From NCBI GenBank assembly GCA_017642485.1, contig JAGCPC010000009.1:1-49875 (forward strand): a stretch of 49,875 bases of DNA, given 5' to 3'. Numbering within the stretch: position 1 is the stretch's first letter; each line of letters begins with the position of its first letter. Positions 15,031 through 24,041 of this stretch are shown here, piece after piece. The position numbers were made by a program, and so were the translations under genes. A model generated the notes under the pieces. It was not told where the DNA came from. It made no database searches and saw nothing but the letters and a program-made list of their open reading frames with translations. Source of the stretch: Prevotella sp. (lineage in GTDB: Bacteria > Bacteroidota > Bacteroidia > Bacteroidales > Bacteroidaceae).

Positions 15031-16632
15031 TTATGCACCCACATAGTCAGCCACCATATCGGCAACTCTCTCACCATCGATAGCTGCTGACACTATGCCT
15101 CCAGCATAGCCTGCGCCTTCACCTGCGGGAAACAGTCCTGATAAAGTGACGTGCTGCAGAGTGAGTGCATCGCGCAGTATCCTGACTGGTGCCGACGTTC
15201 TTGTCTCGACACCTATCATCACAGCATCGTTGGTAAGGAACCCTTTACGTTGTTTGCCAAAGAAGTCAAAGCCCTTCTGTAACCTTGATACTATGCCACG
15301 AGGCATCCAGAAATGCAATGGCGATGCCACCACTCCTGGTGTGTAACTGGTCTGCGGTAAGTCATAACTCAGTCGTCCATTCACAAAGTCGCCCATGCGC
15401 TGTGCTGGCGCCATCTGTCCCTTGCCACCGCATTGCAGTGCCTGTTGCCAACACATTCTTTCCAGTTTCTCTTGAAAGTGCATTACCGCCAATGCGCCAC
15501 TTTTTTGTTCTGAATCTTCTATCATCACCTTTAGGTCTGCATCATCGAGGATGTCTTCTGGTCTGATTTCCACCACCATACCCGAATTACTCCACCTGCC
15601 ACCACGATTGCTTGGCGACATACCATTGACAACAATCTGTTCGGTATCAGTAGCAGCAGGCACCACGAATCCTCCAGGACACATACAGAAGGAATATACT
15701 CCCCTATCCTCTACCTGAGTGACAAAAGAATACTCAGCAGCAGGCAGATACTGTCCCCTGCCTCTCTTATTGTGATATTGTATCTGGTCTATGAGTTGCG
15801 CAGGATGCTCCAAGCGAACTCCCACAGCAATGCCCTTGGATTCGATCGGGATGCCTGCCTCAGCAAGATATCGATACACATCACGCGCCGAGTGACCTGT
15901 AGCAAGTATTACGGGACCACGAAATTCGAGTTCCCCAGCTCTCACTCCCACCACCTTATCATTATCAATAAGGAGGCCCGTCATCTTAGTCTGGAAGTGT
16001 ACCTCACCACCACTTTTGATTATCTGATTGCGCATAGCCTCAATAACGGCAGGCAGTTTGTCAGTACCAATATGTGGATGAGCATCGATGAGAATGCTCG
16101 TTGAAGCGCCAAACTGACAGAACACGTTGAGAATTTTATCCACGCTGCCACGCTTCTTGCTTCTCGTGTACAATTTGCCATCAGAGTAGGCACCTGCCCC
16201 TCCCTCTCCGAAACTGTAGTTTGACTCGCTATCAACACGTTGTTGGGACTTTATCATAGCAAGGTCACGCTTACGCTCGCGCACATTCTTGCCACGCTCG
16301 ATGACAATAGGCTTTATGCCATGCTCAATGAGACGCAGAGCAGCAAACAGCCCACACGGTCCTTCGCCGACGACGACAACATTTTTTCCATGCGACACAT
16401 CGGGATACTCTGTGCACATAATCTCTCCGTCCTGAGGAAGTTCGTTGACATACACCCTAAGAGTAAGATTCACCATAACCTGTCGCTGTCGTGCATCAAC
16501 ACTCTTTTTCATAACCCTCACATGCGTGATGGTACGACTGTCTATGGCAAGTTCTCTGCCGACATACTCCTTTATATTTTGCTCGGTATATGCCACCTGC
16601 GGCAATACCCTGACCTGCAATTCTTTTATCAT
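15031..16632 (-). CDS. FAD-dependent oxidoreductase (COG2509 type)
   Basis: About 533 residues. The N-terminal 80 residues form the family's leader domain (MIKELQVRVLPQVAYTEQNI). A Rossmann FAD motif follows (VVVVGEGPCGLFAALRLIEHG), then SEGGAG-like FGEGGAGAYSDGKLYTRSKK and C-terminal GLFPAGEGAGYAGGIVSAAIDG, all typical of this uncharacterised group of putative flavin dehydrogenases. I chose ATG 16632 over the ATG at 16668, which would add a non-conserved 12 residues. The substrate is unknown. It follows pgk by 66 nt on the same strand, though a metabolic link is not evident. Confidence 0.87.
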   Translation of the reverse strand: MIKELQVRVLPQVAYTEQNIKEYVGRELAIDSRTITHVRVMKKSVDARQRQVMVNLTLRVYVNELPQDGEIMCTEYPDVSHGKNVVVVGEGPCGLFAALRLIEHGIKPIVIERGKNVRERKRDLAMIKSQQRVDSESNYSFGEGGAGAYSDGKLYTRSKKRGSVDKILNVFCQFGASTSILIDAHPHIGTDKLPAVIEAMRNQIIKSGGEVHFQTKMTGLLIDNDKVVGVRAGELEFRGPVILATGHSARDVYRYLAEAGIPIESKGIAVGVRLEHPAQLIDQIQYHNKRGRGQYLPAAEYSFVTQVEDRGVYSFCMCPGGFVVPAATDTEQIVVNGMSPSNRGGRWSNSGMVVEIRPEDILDDADLKVMIEDSEQKSGALAVMHFQEKLERMCWQQALQCGGKGQMAPAQRMGDFVNGRLSYDLPQTSYTPGVVASPLHFWMPRGIVSRLQKGFDFFGKQRKGFLTNDAVMIGVETRTSAPVRILRDALTLQHVTLSGLFPAGEGAGYAGGIVSAAIDGERVADMVADYVGA

Positions 16633-16698
16633 TGTAATGGCAAAAGAGGATGTACCAATAATCGGCACATCCCCTTGATGTTTATATCAATACAAATA

Positions 16699-17946
16699 TT
16701 ACTCGCCAAGCACTGCGGCCACGCCTGGGAGGGTCTTGCCCTCGATAGCTTCGAGCAGAGCGCCACCGCCAGTAGAAATGTAAGATACCTTGTCAGCGAG
16801 ACCAAACTTGTTGACGCAAGCTACAGAGTCACCACCACCGATGAGCGAGAATGCTCCTTCAGCAGTTGCCTTGGCAACAGCATCGCCGATGGCACGTGAG
16901 CCAGCGCAGAAGTTGTCGAACTCGAAGACGCCTGCAGGACCGTTCCACAGGATGGTCTTAGCACCGTCGAGTGCCTTAGCGAAAAGCTCGCGTGACTTAG
17001 GACCTGCGTCCATGCCCTCTACGTCGTCAGGAATGTTGGTAACTGGTACGATGGCCTGGTTGGCATCGTTAGAGAAGTCGTCGCCTGTAACACAGTCAAC
17101 TGGCAGAACGAGTTCTACACCGTTCTCCTTAGCCATCTTCTCCACGTTGAGTGCTACGTCAAGCTTATCGAGCTCAACAATAGACTTACCGATGTTGCCA
17201 CCGTGAGCCTTTGAGAAGGTGTAGGTCATGCCGCCACAGAGGATGAGCTTGTCAACCTTGCCGAGGAGGTTCTCGATGATGCCAATCTTAGATGACACCT
17301 TTGAACCACCCATGATGGCTACGAATGGGCGCTTGATGTTAGAGAGTACGTTGTCAACAGCTGCTACCTCCTTCTCCATGAGGAGACCGAGCATCTTGTT
17401 GTCAGCATCGAAATAGTCTGCAATAACGGCTGTGGAAGCGTGCTTACGATGTGCTGTACCGAAAGCGTCCATCACCCAGCAGTCAGCGTAGGAAGCAAGC
17501 TTCTTGGCAAACTCCTTTTGAGATGTCTTCATAGCCTTCTTAGCCTCATCGTATGCAGGATCTTCCTTGTCGATGCCTACTGGCTTACCTTCTTCCTCAG
17601 CGTAGAAGCGGAGGTTTTCGAGCATGAGCACCTCGCCTGGCTTGAGGGCTGCTGCCTGAGCGTCAGCCTTCTGACAGTCGTCGCAGAACTGCACTGGCGT
17701 GCCAAGAGCTGCAGAAACGGCGTCAACAATCTGACCAAGTGACATCTCTGGCTTTACCTTGCCCTTTGGCTTGCCCATGTGGGACATGATGATCAACGAG
17801 CCACCCTTCTCGAGGATGAGCTTGAGTGTAGGCAGAGCACCGCGGATACGGGTATCGTCGGTTATCTTGCCGTCCTGAAGAGGCACATTGAAGTCAACGC
17901 GTACGATTGCCTTCTTGCCTGAGAAATTGTAATCTAAAATCTTCAT
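16699..17946 (-). CDS. pgk: Phosphoglycerate kinase, tandem copy 1
   Basis: 415 residues. It transfers the acyl phosphate of 1,3-bisphosphoglycerate to ADP in glycolysis. Seen: [42 protein letters not shown] and [13 protein letters not shown] in the N-domain; [32 protein letters not shown] and [15 protein letters not shown] in the nucleotide domain. The end [25 protein letters not shown] is the same as in copy 2. The substrate-binding His and Arg positions (SHMGKP, ENLRF, TAHRKH) look intact. It lies 71 nt downstream of a second pgk gene, so the two are probably co-transcribed. DAFG is preceded by Met here but by Asn in copy 2. Confidence 0.96.
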   Translation of the reverse strand: MKILDYNFSGKKAIVRVDFNVPLQDGKITDDTRIRGALPTLKLILEKGGSLIIMSHMGKPKGKVKPEMSLGQIVDAVSAALGTPVQFCDDCQKADAQAAALKPGEVLMLENLRFYAEEEGKPVGIDKEDPAYDEAKKAMKTSQKEFAKKLASYADCWVMDAFGTAHRKHASTAVIADYFDADNKMLGLLMEKEVAAVDNVLSNIKRPFVAIMGGSKVSSKIGIIENLLGKVDKLILCGGMTYTFSKAHGGNIGKSIVELDKLDVALNVEKMAKENGVELVLPVDCVTGDDFSNDANQAIVPVTNIPDDVEGMDAGPKSRELFAKALDGAKTILWNGPAGVFEFDNFCAGSRAIGDAVAKATAEGAFSLIGGGDSVACVNKFGLADKVSYISTGGGALLEAIEGKTLPGVAAVLGE

Positions 17947-17972
17947 GATGATTTTTTATATTAAAATTGAAT

Positions 17973-18017
17973 CGTTATGTCGATATGGCGTTATGTCGAT
18001 ATGTCGGTATGTCGAGG
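17973..18017. repeat. 16-bp repeat between the two pgk genes
   Basis: CGTTATGTCGATATG occurs at 17973-17987 and 17989-18003, followed by a partial TCGGTATGTCGAGG. The unit is related to the array at 5652-5698 (shared core ATGTCG(A/T)TAT). Confidence 0.85.
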
Positions 18018-19286
18018 TCACTCACCAAGGACTGCTGCTACGCCTGGAAGGGTCTTACCCTCGATAGCCTCGAGGAGGGCACCACCACCTGTAGAGATGT
18101 AGCTGACCTGCTCGGACATGCCGAACTTGTTGATACATGCTACTGAGTCGCCACCGCCGACGAGCGAGAATGCACCATGCTTAGTAGCCTTGGCAACTGC
18201 CTTGGCAATGGCACGTGAACCCTTGGCGAAGTTCTTGAACTCAAAGACACCTGCAGGACCGTTCCACAGAATAGTCTTGGCATCCTTGATAGCTTCAGTG
18301 AACTGCTTCTGGCTCTCTGGACCTGCATCGAGTCCCATATAGCCGTCAGGCACGTCATTTGCCGGACAAACAAGGGTCTTGCATTTATTGTCGAAGGCAT
18401 TACCAGCCACACAGTCTGTACCCAAAATGAGATTTACGCCCTTAGCCTTAGCCTTTTCCATTATAGACAGAGCAAGGTCTAGTTGCTCATCCTCACAAAG
18501 AGAGTTGCCCACCTTTCCGCCCATAGCCTTGGCAAATGTAAACGTCATGCCACCACAGAGGATAAGATTGTCCACCTTATCCATGAGGTTCTCAATGATG
18601 CCAATCTTTGTTGACACCTTAGAGCCACCCATAATAGCGGTGAATGGGTGCTTGATGTCACTGAGAATCTTCTCAACGGCACGAACCTCTTTCTCCATGA
18701 GGAAGCCAAGCATCTTGTTGTCGGCATCAAAATAATCGCCTATGACAGCGGTAGAGGCATGCTTGCGGTGAGCCGTGCCAAAAGCGTCGTTGACATAGCA
18801 GTCAGCGTATGATCCCAAAGTCTGAGCAAGTTTCTTCTGACGCTCCTTGAGGTCTTTCTCAGCTGCCTCATATTCTGGTGTACCTTTCTTGAGCTTTGGC
18901 AGGTTGGCATCACCTGACACCTTGCCCTCTTCCTCAGCATAGAAACGAAGATTCTCAAGGAGCAGCACCTCACCAGGCTGCAGGTCGGCTACGTCAGCTG
19001 CGGCACGTGCGCAGTCAGAGCAGAAAAGCACGTTGCAACGCAGACGGTCAGCCACGATATCCTTAATCTGTGACAGAGACAGACGCGAGCGCACCTGACC
19101 CTTTGGCTTACCCATGTGTGACATAATGATGAGTGCACCGCCATTGTCAAGTATATACTTGAGTGTAGGCATAGCACCACGAATACGGGTGGTATCCGTA
19201 ATTTTACCATTTTCGTCGAGTGGCACATTGAAGTCCACACGCACTATAGCCTTCTTTCCCTCAAAATCATAATCATGTATATTCAT
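18018..19286 (-). CDS. pgk: Phosphoglycerate kinase, tandem copy 2
   Basis: 422 residues, a second complete PGK upstream of copy 1 on the same strand. It retains [87 protein letters not shown] and [13 protein letters not shown]. It differs from copy 1 by a longer segment around residues 125-150 ([20 protein letters not shown]) and by many substitutions in the substrate-side domain. Both copies appear functional, so this is a diverged tandem duplication rather than a recent repeat. A -7 box lies at 19330-19337. Confidence 0.96.
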   Translation of the reverse strand: MNIHDYDFEGKKAIVRVDFNVPLDENGKITDTTRIRGAMPTLKYILDNGGALIIMSHMGKPKGQVRSRLSLSQIKDIVADRLRCNVLFCSDCARAAADVADLQPGEVLLLENLRFYAEEEGKVSGDANLPKLKKGTPEYEAAEKDLKERQKKLAQTLGSYADCYVNDAFGTAHRKHASTAVIGDYFDADNKMLGFLMEKEVRAVEKILSDIKHPFTAIMGGSKVSTKIGIIENLMDKVDNLILCGGMTFTFAKAMGGKVGNSLCEDEQLDLALSIMEKAKAKGVNLILGTDCVAGNAFDNKCKTLVCPANDVPDGYMGLDAGPESQKQFTEAIKDAKTILWNGPAGVFEFKNFAKGSRAIAKAVAKATKHGAFSLVGGGDSVACINKFGMSEQVSYISTGGGALLEAIEGKTLPGVAAVLGE

Positions 19287-19329
19287 CTTTTTACCTTATT
19301 ATAATTCTCTCGTTTATTCTGAACGATTG

Positions 19330-19337
19330 CAAAAGTA
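19330..19337 (-). promoter_or_regulatory. -7 box of the pgk genes
   Basis: TACTTTTG on the minus strand about 44 nt upstream of pgk copy 2. No matching -33 TTG is visible at the usual spacing. The divergent kdsC promoter lies within 75 bp. Confidence 0.4.
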
Positions 19338-19378
19338 CAATTTTTTTCGCACATATGGTTACTTTTTCTATTATTTTA

Positions 19379-19409
19379 TTGCATAACTTGACAAAAATCA
19401 GTACTTTTG
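19379..19409 (+). promoter_or_regulatory. Promoter of kdsC
   Basis: TTG (19379-19381), 20 nt, TACTTTTG (19402-19409). The transcript should start near 19416, 12 nt before the kdsC ATG. It rules out a TTG start at 19407 inside the box. Confidence 0.7.
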
Positions 19410-19427
19410 CACATAAAATGTTACAAT

Positions 19428-19946
19428 ATGATAAATTACGACCTGAAAGCGATAAAGGCAATCATATTTGATGTGGACGGCGTGCTATCGAACAACACGA
19501 TACAGATGAGTCCTGACGGTATGCCTGTGCGCACAGTGAACATAAAAGACGGCTACGCCATACAACTCGCCATAAAGATGGGGCTGAAACTTGCCATCAT
19601 ATCAGGTGGTACAGACAAAGGCGTGGAGGAGCGCTATCACAAATTGGGTATGACAGACATCTTTATGTCATGCTCAACAAAGATAGAGGTGTTTAAAAAG
19701 TACCTTGCCGACAACGGTCTAACTGCCGAGGAGGTGATATACATGGGTGACGACATACCTGACTACGAGGTGATGCAGATGGCGGGTTGTCCTTGTTGCC
19801 CTGCTGATGCCTGCAGCGATATAAAAGAAATTTCAATATACATAAGTCCGTATGAGGGCGGCATGGGGTGTGCTCGCGACATTATAGAGCAGGTGTTACG
19901 TGCCCATGGACACTGGCTGTCCTCAGCCAAAGCGTTTGGATGGTGA
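19428..19946 (+). CDS. kdsC: 3-deoxy-D-manno-octulosonate 8-phosphate phosphatase (KdsC-like HAD)
   Basis: 172 residues. Class III HAD phosphatase removing phosphate from KDO-8-P in lipid A core biosynthesis. Motif I is IIFDVDGVLSNN (nucleophile D15, D17), followed by IISGGTDKGVEERYHKLG (motif II region), then MGDDIPDYEVMQMAG (motif III). Length and lack of a cap domain fit the tetrameric KdsC group. Start at ATG 19428 is supported by the promoter, whose -7 box overlaps the only upstream start. The stop TGA shares a base with the ATG of the next gene (TGATG), so the two are coupled. Confidence 0.93.
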   Translation: MINYDLKAIKAIIFDVDGVLSNNTIQMSPDGMPVRTVNIKDGYAIQLAIKMGLKLAIISGGTDKGVEERYHKLGMTDIFMSCSTKIEVFKKYLADNGLTAEEVIYMGDDIPDYEVMQMAGCPCCPADACSDIKEISIYISPYEGGMGCARDIIEQVLRAHGHWLSSAKAFGW

Positions 19947-20335
19947 TGATACACGAACATAAAGACATAGTAAGAGACTACGAGTGCGACATTCAGGGCA
20001 TAGTGAACAACGCAAACTACCAACACTACTTGGAGCATGCGCGCCACCAGTTTCTACGCTCTAAGAACGTAAGTTTTGCGAAACTGCATGAGCAGGGTAT
20101 TGACTGCGTGGTGGCACGTATCGACATGCGTTTCAAAGTGCCACTGAGGGGAATGGACGAATACGTGGTGCGCACTCGACTGGAAAAGGAGGGCTTACGC
20201 TACAACTTCTATCAGGATATATATCGCCTGAGCGACGAGAAACTGTGTCTGAAAGGCAAGGTGGAGGTGGTGTGCCTAATAAACGGCAAACTGGGCGATA
20301 GTGAAGAATTATACGAGATTCTATGCAAGAACTAA
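19946..20335 (+). CDS. Acyl-CoA thioesterase-like hotdog protein (4HBT/YbgC type)
   Basis: 129 residues, single hotdog domain. It has the active-site pattern DYECDIQGIVNNANYQHYLEHAR (Asp with the long helix), then VVARIDMRFKVPLRGMDEYVV and the second sheet half ending VVCLINGK. Similar proteins hydrolyse acyl-CoA or 4-hydroxybenzoyl-CoA; substrate unknown. I start at ATG 19946, which shares a base with the kdsC stop; an ATG at 19940 is also possible. It overlaps the next gene by 13 bases. Confidence 0.86.
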   Translation: MIHEHKDIVRDYECDIQGIVNNANYQHYLEHARHQFLRSKNVSFAKLHEQGIDCVVARIDMRFKVPLRGMDEYVVRTRLEKEGLRYNFYQDIYRLSDEKLCLKGKVEVVCLINGKLGDSEELYEILCKN

Positions 20336-21915
20336 AAAGACTATACACAGAGTGGCATGGCTCTGAACCTGCAGCGATGGAGAAGCTGCCTGGTGCTGGC
20401 AGCAACCGCGAATACTACCGTCTGACTGACGAAAATGGCAACAGCGTAATAGGCTGCGTGGGAACCTCAAAGGAGGAGAACCATGCTTTCCTCTCTATAG
20501 CAAGGCATTTTGCCAAGCGTAAGCTGCCAGTGCCACGAGTGCTGGCGCAGTCGGAAGACGAGATGCGATACCTACAGCAAGACCTGGGTGCGCAGTCTCT
20601 GTTTGATGCCATCAAGGGAGGACGTGATGCTGGAGGACGCTATACGCTGAAAGAGAAGGAGTTGCTCAGAAAGACCATCTGCGAACTGCCTAACATACAG
20701 GTGCGTGGCGCTAGAGGATTGGATTTCTCTGTTTGCTACCCACAGCCAGAGTTTGACCAAGAAAATGTGCTCTTCGACCTCAACTATTTCAAGTATTGTT
20801 TCCTCAAGGCAACAGGACTAGATTTCCACGAACTGAAGCTGGAGGCAAGTTTTAAACTGCTTGCCAAAGACCTTACCAACGGGAACGGGACACGAAGTGA
20901 CGAGCCGCAGGCGAATAACGATAACGGGAACTGTTTCATGTATCGAGATTTCCAGGCGCGAAACGTGATGCTGGCGAAAAATGCCAAGGGTGAGGACGAG
21001 CCTTACTTCATCGATTTCCAAGGCGGACGCAAGGGACCTTACTACTATGATGTGGCTTCATTCCTATGGCAGGCATCAGCACGCTACAGCAAATCGCTGA
21101 GACAGGAACTCATCAAGGACTACTATAAATCGCTGAGCCACTATACCGAGGTGCCTCCTTTCAAGCAGTTTAATGACCGTCTGCAGCTATTCGTACTCTT
21201 CCGCACGCTACAAGTGCTTGGTGCTTATGGCTTTAGGGGATATTTTGAACGCAAGGCACACTTCATACAGAGTATTCCACCGGCGATACAGAACCTGCGC
21301 GAGTTGATTAAGGAGAACGATTTCCCCTACCCTTACCTCATCAGTGTGCTGAAGCGACTCTCCGAGTTGCCACAGTATGCTCCCAAACCCGTAGAACCAG
21401 CAAAGCGTAAGGATGGCTATAAGACGACTGACAACAACCCATATAACGTCAACCCTTCGGATGGTAAGGCGACTTACTCAAAGTATGACGGCAAAGGACC
21501 TCTCATTGTGAAGGTATTCAGTTTCTCTTTCCACAAAGGGATACCTGCCGACGACTCTGGCAATGGTGGTGGATATGTGTTCGACTGCAGAAGCACACAC
21601 AACCCTGGACGATATGAGCCATACAAACAATTGACTGGTATTGACGAGCCTGTAATACGATTTTTGGAGGACGATGGAGAGATATTAACTTTCTTAGAGT
21701 CAGTGTACAAGCTCGCTGACGCTCATGTAACACGTTATCTGCAACGCGGTTTCACCAGCCTGATGTTCTGCTTTGGATGCACAGGTGGTCAGCACCGCTC
21801 CGTATATTCCGCCCAACATCTGGCAGAGCATATTCATAACAAGTTCGGAGTGGAGGTATTGTTGGAGCATAGGGAACAGAAAATAAAACAGCACTTTCAA
21901 GCAGTAAAGATTTGA
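20323..21915 (+). CDS. Sugar kinase (AmgK-like) fused to a RapZ C-terminal domain
   Basis: 530 residues, two domains. The N-terminal part (about 1-340) is an aminoglycoside-phosphotransferase fold kinase resembling AmgK: SNREYYRL near residue 27, catalytic YRDFQARN (D209, N214) and metal-binding FIDFQGG (D231). After a linker (about 340-385) comes a RapZ C-terminal domain (about 390-520) with SFHKGIPADD, VFDCRSTHNPG and the hallmark GCTGGQHRS (485-493). The E. coli RapZ C-domain senses glucosamine-6-phosphate and binds small RNAs. The combination suggests an amino-sugar kinase whose activity is sensed or controlled by the fused domain (inference). The usual MurU-like nucleotidyltransferase partner is not in this window. 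Confidence 0.87.
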   Translation: MQELKRLYTEWHGSEPAAMEKLPGAGSNREYYRLTDENGNSVIGCVGTSKEENHAFLSIARHFAKRKLPVPRVLAQSEDEMRYLQQDLGAQSLFDAIKGGRDAGGRYTLKEKELLRKTICELPNIQVRGARGLDFSVCYPQPEFDQENVLFDLNYFKYCFLKATGLDFHELKLEASFKLLAKDLTNGNGTRSDEPQANNDNGNCFMYRDFQARNVMLAKNAKGEDEPYFIDFQGGRKGPYYYDVASFLWQASARYSKSLRQELIKDYYKSLSHYTEVPPFKQFNDRLQLFVLFRTLQVLGAYGFRGYFERKAHFIQSIPPAIQNLRELIKENDFPYPYLISVLKRLSELPQYAPKPVEPAKRKDGYKTTDNNPYNVNPSDGKATYSKYDGKGPLIVKVFSFSFHKGIPADDSGNGGGYVFDCRSTHNPGRYEPYKQLTGIDEPVIRFLEDDGEILTFLESVYKLADAHVTRYLQRGFTSLMFCFGCTGGQHRSVYSAQHLAEHIHNKFGVEVLLEHREQKIKQHFQAVKI

Positions 21916-22859
21916 TTGTTAAATTCATAAAAAATTGGTCGCTTCCAGTAAGCATGTCAATTGGTGCTCTCGCTTATATTGTAGGCAGAGCGCTACCATT
22001 CTCACCCACCGCAAAGGGTGAGATAATGGAAGTCGTCACACTGCTACAACCTATTCTGCTATTTGTGATGTTATACTGTGCCTTCTGCAAAGTAAATCCT
22101 CGTGACATGCGTCCTCATCGGTGGCATTTTTGGCTATTACTCACGCAATGCATGATATTTGTTTCTGCTTGTTTGATAATGAAGTATATCAATGCCGTCA
22201 GTGCACCTTGGCAAAGTTTCTTTCTCGAAGGATTGCTACTTTCCATTATCTGTCCCACAGCAACAGCCTGCGCTGTTATTACACAGAAACTTGGTGGCGA
22301 CTCATCCACAACAACGACCTACACCCTTTTTATCAATCTCGCCGTTGCTGTCATCGCTCCATTGATGCTGCCCCTGATAAGCCCGCAAGGCGACCTCACT
22401 TTCTTTGCTGCATTTTTCACCATATCAAAAAAGGTATTCCCACTATTGATTTTCCCATTGTTGCTTGCCTGGGCTACACGCTATTTCCTGCCCAGACTGC
22501 ATAAGATGATATTGTCAGTGCGCGACCTTGCCTTCTATCTATGGTTGGTGGCACTAGCTATAGCCATAGCCATTACCTGTAGAGCTCTTTGGCATAGCAA
22601 TGCCACGTATGATGACGTGATAGCCATAGCCGCTGCCACACTAATGATGTGCCTTTTCCAATTTGTCTTTGGCAAATGGGTAGGAGGCAAATATCACCAG
22701 ACTATAGAAGCCGGGCAGGCAATGGGACAAAAAAACACTATTTTCATGATATGGTTAGGCTATACATATCTGAGTCCGCTCTCGGCTACAGCAGGTGGCT
22801 TCTACTCAATATGGCACAATATAGTCAATTCATACCAACTATACAAAAAAAGACATTGA
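21912..22859 (+). CDS. BASS/SBF-like transporter
   Basis: 315 residues, about nine or ten TM helices, resembling the bile acid:sodium symporter superfamily. Features are the conserved crossover region SIICPTATACAVITQKLGG and late GQAMGQKNTIFMIWLGYTYLSP. The start is the TTG at 21912 overlapping the preceding stop (TTGA): it retains the N-terminal FIKNWSLPVSMSIGAL, which looks homologous to family members; the first ATG (21954) would remove most of it. The stop shares a base with the next ATG (TGATG). The substrate is not evident. Confidence 0.82.
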   Translation: MIVKFIKNWSLPVSMSIGALAYIVGRALPFSPTAKGEIMEVVTLLQPILLFVMLYCAFCKVNPRDMRPHRWHFWLLLTQCMIFVSACLIMKYINAVSAPWQSFFLEGLLLSIICPTATACAVITQKLGGDSSTTTTYTLFINLAVAVIAPLMLPLISPQGDLTFFAAFFTISKKVFPLLIFPLLLAWATRYFLPRLHKMILSVRDLAFYLWLVALAIAIAITCRALWHSNATYDDVIAIAAATLMMCLFQFVFGKWVGGKYHQTIEAGQAMGQKNTIFMIWLGYTYLSPLSATAGGFYSIWHNIVNSYQLYKKRH

Positions 22860-24013
22860 TGCGAACTATACTACTATACACAATTATGACAATGGTTGCT
22901 GTCGCAGTCTCTGCACAAGAGCCAACACAGCAAGAACAGGTGCAATGCAGCAATCTGCTATTACCGCTACGCTACGATGCAGACATAATAAAACGACAGT
23001 TTAGCATAGAAGGCGATACTATATCATTGGCTGACAAAGTGATGACAAGCACATACTTGAAACATCCTGAGATTGTTGTGCCTGCCACCAACGACAATAC
23101 AAACAACAACGATGGTGGAGATGTAATAGAGCCAATAACAAACCGACCCGAAGTTGAAAAAAGACCACATGAGATAATGATGCCAGAAGCAGAGGACAAG
23201 ATAGAGTTGGTTGTTACAAAACCTAATTTCTGGACATTCTCTGGCAACTACAGCCTTCAGTTTATGCAAAACTACATATCACCCAACTGGTATAAATCTG
23301 GAAACTCCAGTTATTCTATGCTAGGAGCCGTGACGCTACAGTACAATTACAACAACAAACAACGACTGAAATGGGACAACATGTTGGAGTTGAAAATAGG
23401 ATTCCAAGCTACTGATGCCGACACGGTGAACAACTTCAAAACCACAGAAGACCTCATACGCTACACCACACAGCTGTCACTGCAGGCATACAAGAAATGG
23501 TACTATGCTGCACAACTCATCGCCAGCACTCAGTTTACGAGAGGTCTAAAGAACAACGATGCCACCATCTACTCCGACTTCATGTCGCCCTTCGACCTCA
23601 ACGTGTCACTGGGTATGAACTACGTGGTGGATATATGGAACAAGAAACTGACGGGTAACGTACTGCTTGCCCCCCTGTCATACAAGATGACCTACGTGGA
23701 TCGAGTGAACCTCGCCACACGTTTCGGACTGGAAGAAGGTAAGCATATGTTAAACGATGTCGGTTCGATGATCAACATTGGACTAACGTGGAAACCAACC
23801 GACAACATAAAGTGGGAAACGAGGTTTTACACCTTCACCACATACGGCTACCTACAGTTGGAATGGGAGAATACTATCAATTTCCAGTTCACCCGTTACA
23901 TCTCAACAAAGCTGTTTATCTACCCCCGTTTTGACAGTCACGAAGAACGAACGACATCTACATATTGGCAAATGAAAGAATACCTCTCCATAGGCTTTGC
24001 ATACAGCATGTAA
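22859..24013 (+). CDS. DUF3078 outer-membrane-like protein
   Basis: 384 residues. A signal peptide (MRTILLYTIMTMVAVAVSAQ) precedes a roughly 100-residue extension rich in Glu/Asn/Thr (about 70-120), then a beta-barrel-like part with the DUF3078 signature SPNWYKSGNSSYSML, alternating aromatic strands, and FTRYISTKLFIYPRFDS near the end. Members of this family are secreted or outer-membrane proteins of unknown function, common in Bacteroidetes. Start at ATG 22859 overlaps the transporter stop by one base; the open frame upstream is only a shadow of that gene. Confidence 0.84.
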   Translation: MRTILLYTIMTMVAVAVSAQEPTQQEQVQCSNLLLPLRYDADIIKRQFSIEGDTISLADKVMTSTYLKHPEIVVPATNDNTNNNDGGDVIEPITNRPEVEKRPHEIMMPEAEDKIELVVTKPNFWTFSGNYSLQFMQNYISPNWYKSGNSSYSMLGAVTLQYNYNNKQRLKWDNMLELKIGFQATDADTVNNFKTTEDLIRYTTQLSLQAYKKWYYAAQLIASTQFTRGLKNNDATIYSDFMSPFDLNVSLGMNYVVDIWNKKLTGNVLLAPLSYKMTYVDRVNLATRFGLEEGKHMLNDVGSMINIGLTWKPTDNIKWETRFYTFTTYGYLQLEWENTINFQFTRYISTKLFIYPRFDSHEERTTSTYWQMKEYLSIGFAYSM

Positions 24014-24041
24014 AAAAAATAGAGCAAAGAAAGAGTCATCT

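Noticed and set aside
16240..16899. 219-residue plus-strand frame over the FAD oxidoreductase and pgk
   Set aside because: Crosses the gene boundary on the opposite strand and has no recognisable domain.
19407..19427. TTG start for kdsC at 19407
   Set aside because: The TTG is part of the -7 box TACTTTTG, upstream of the transcription start. ATG 19428 is used.
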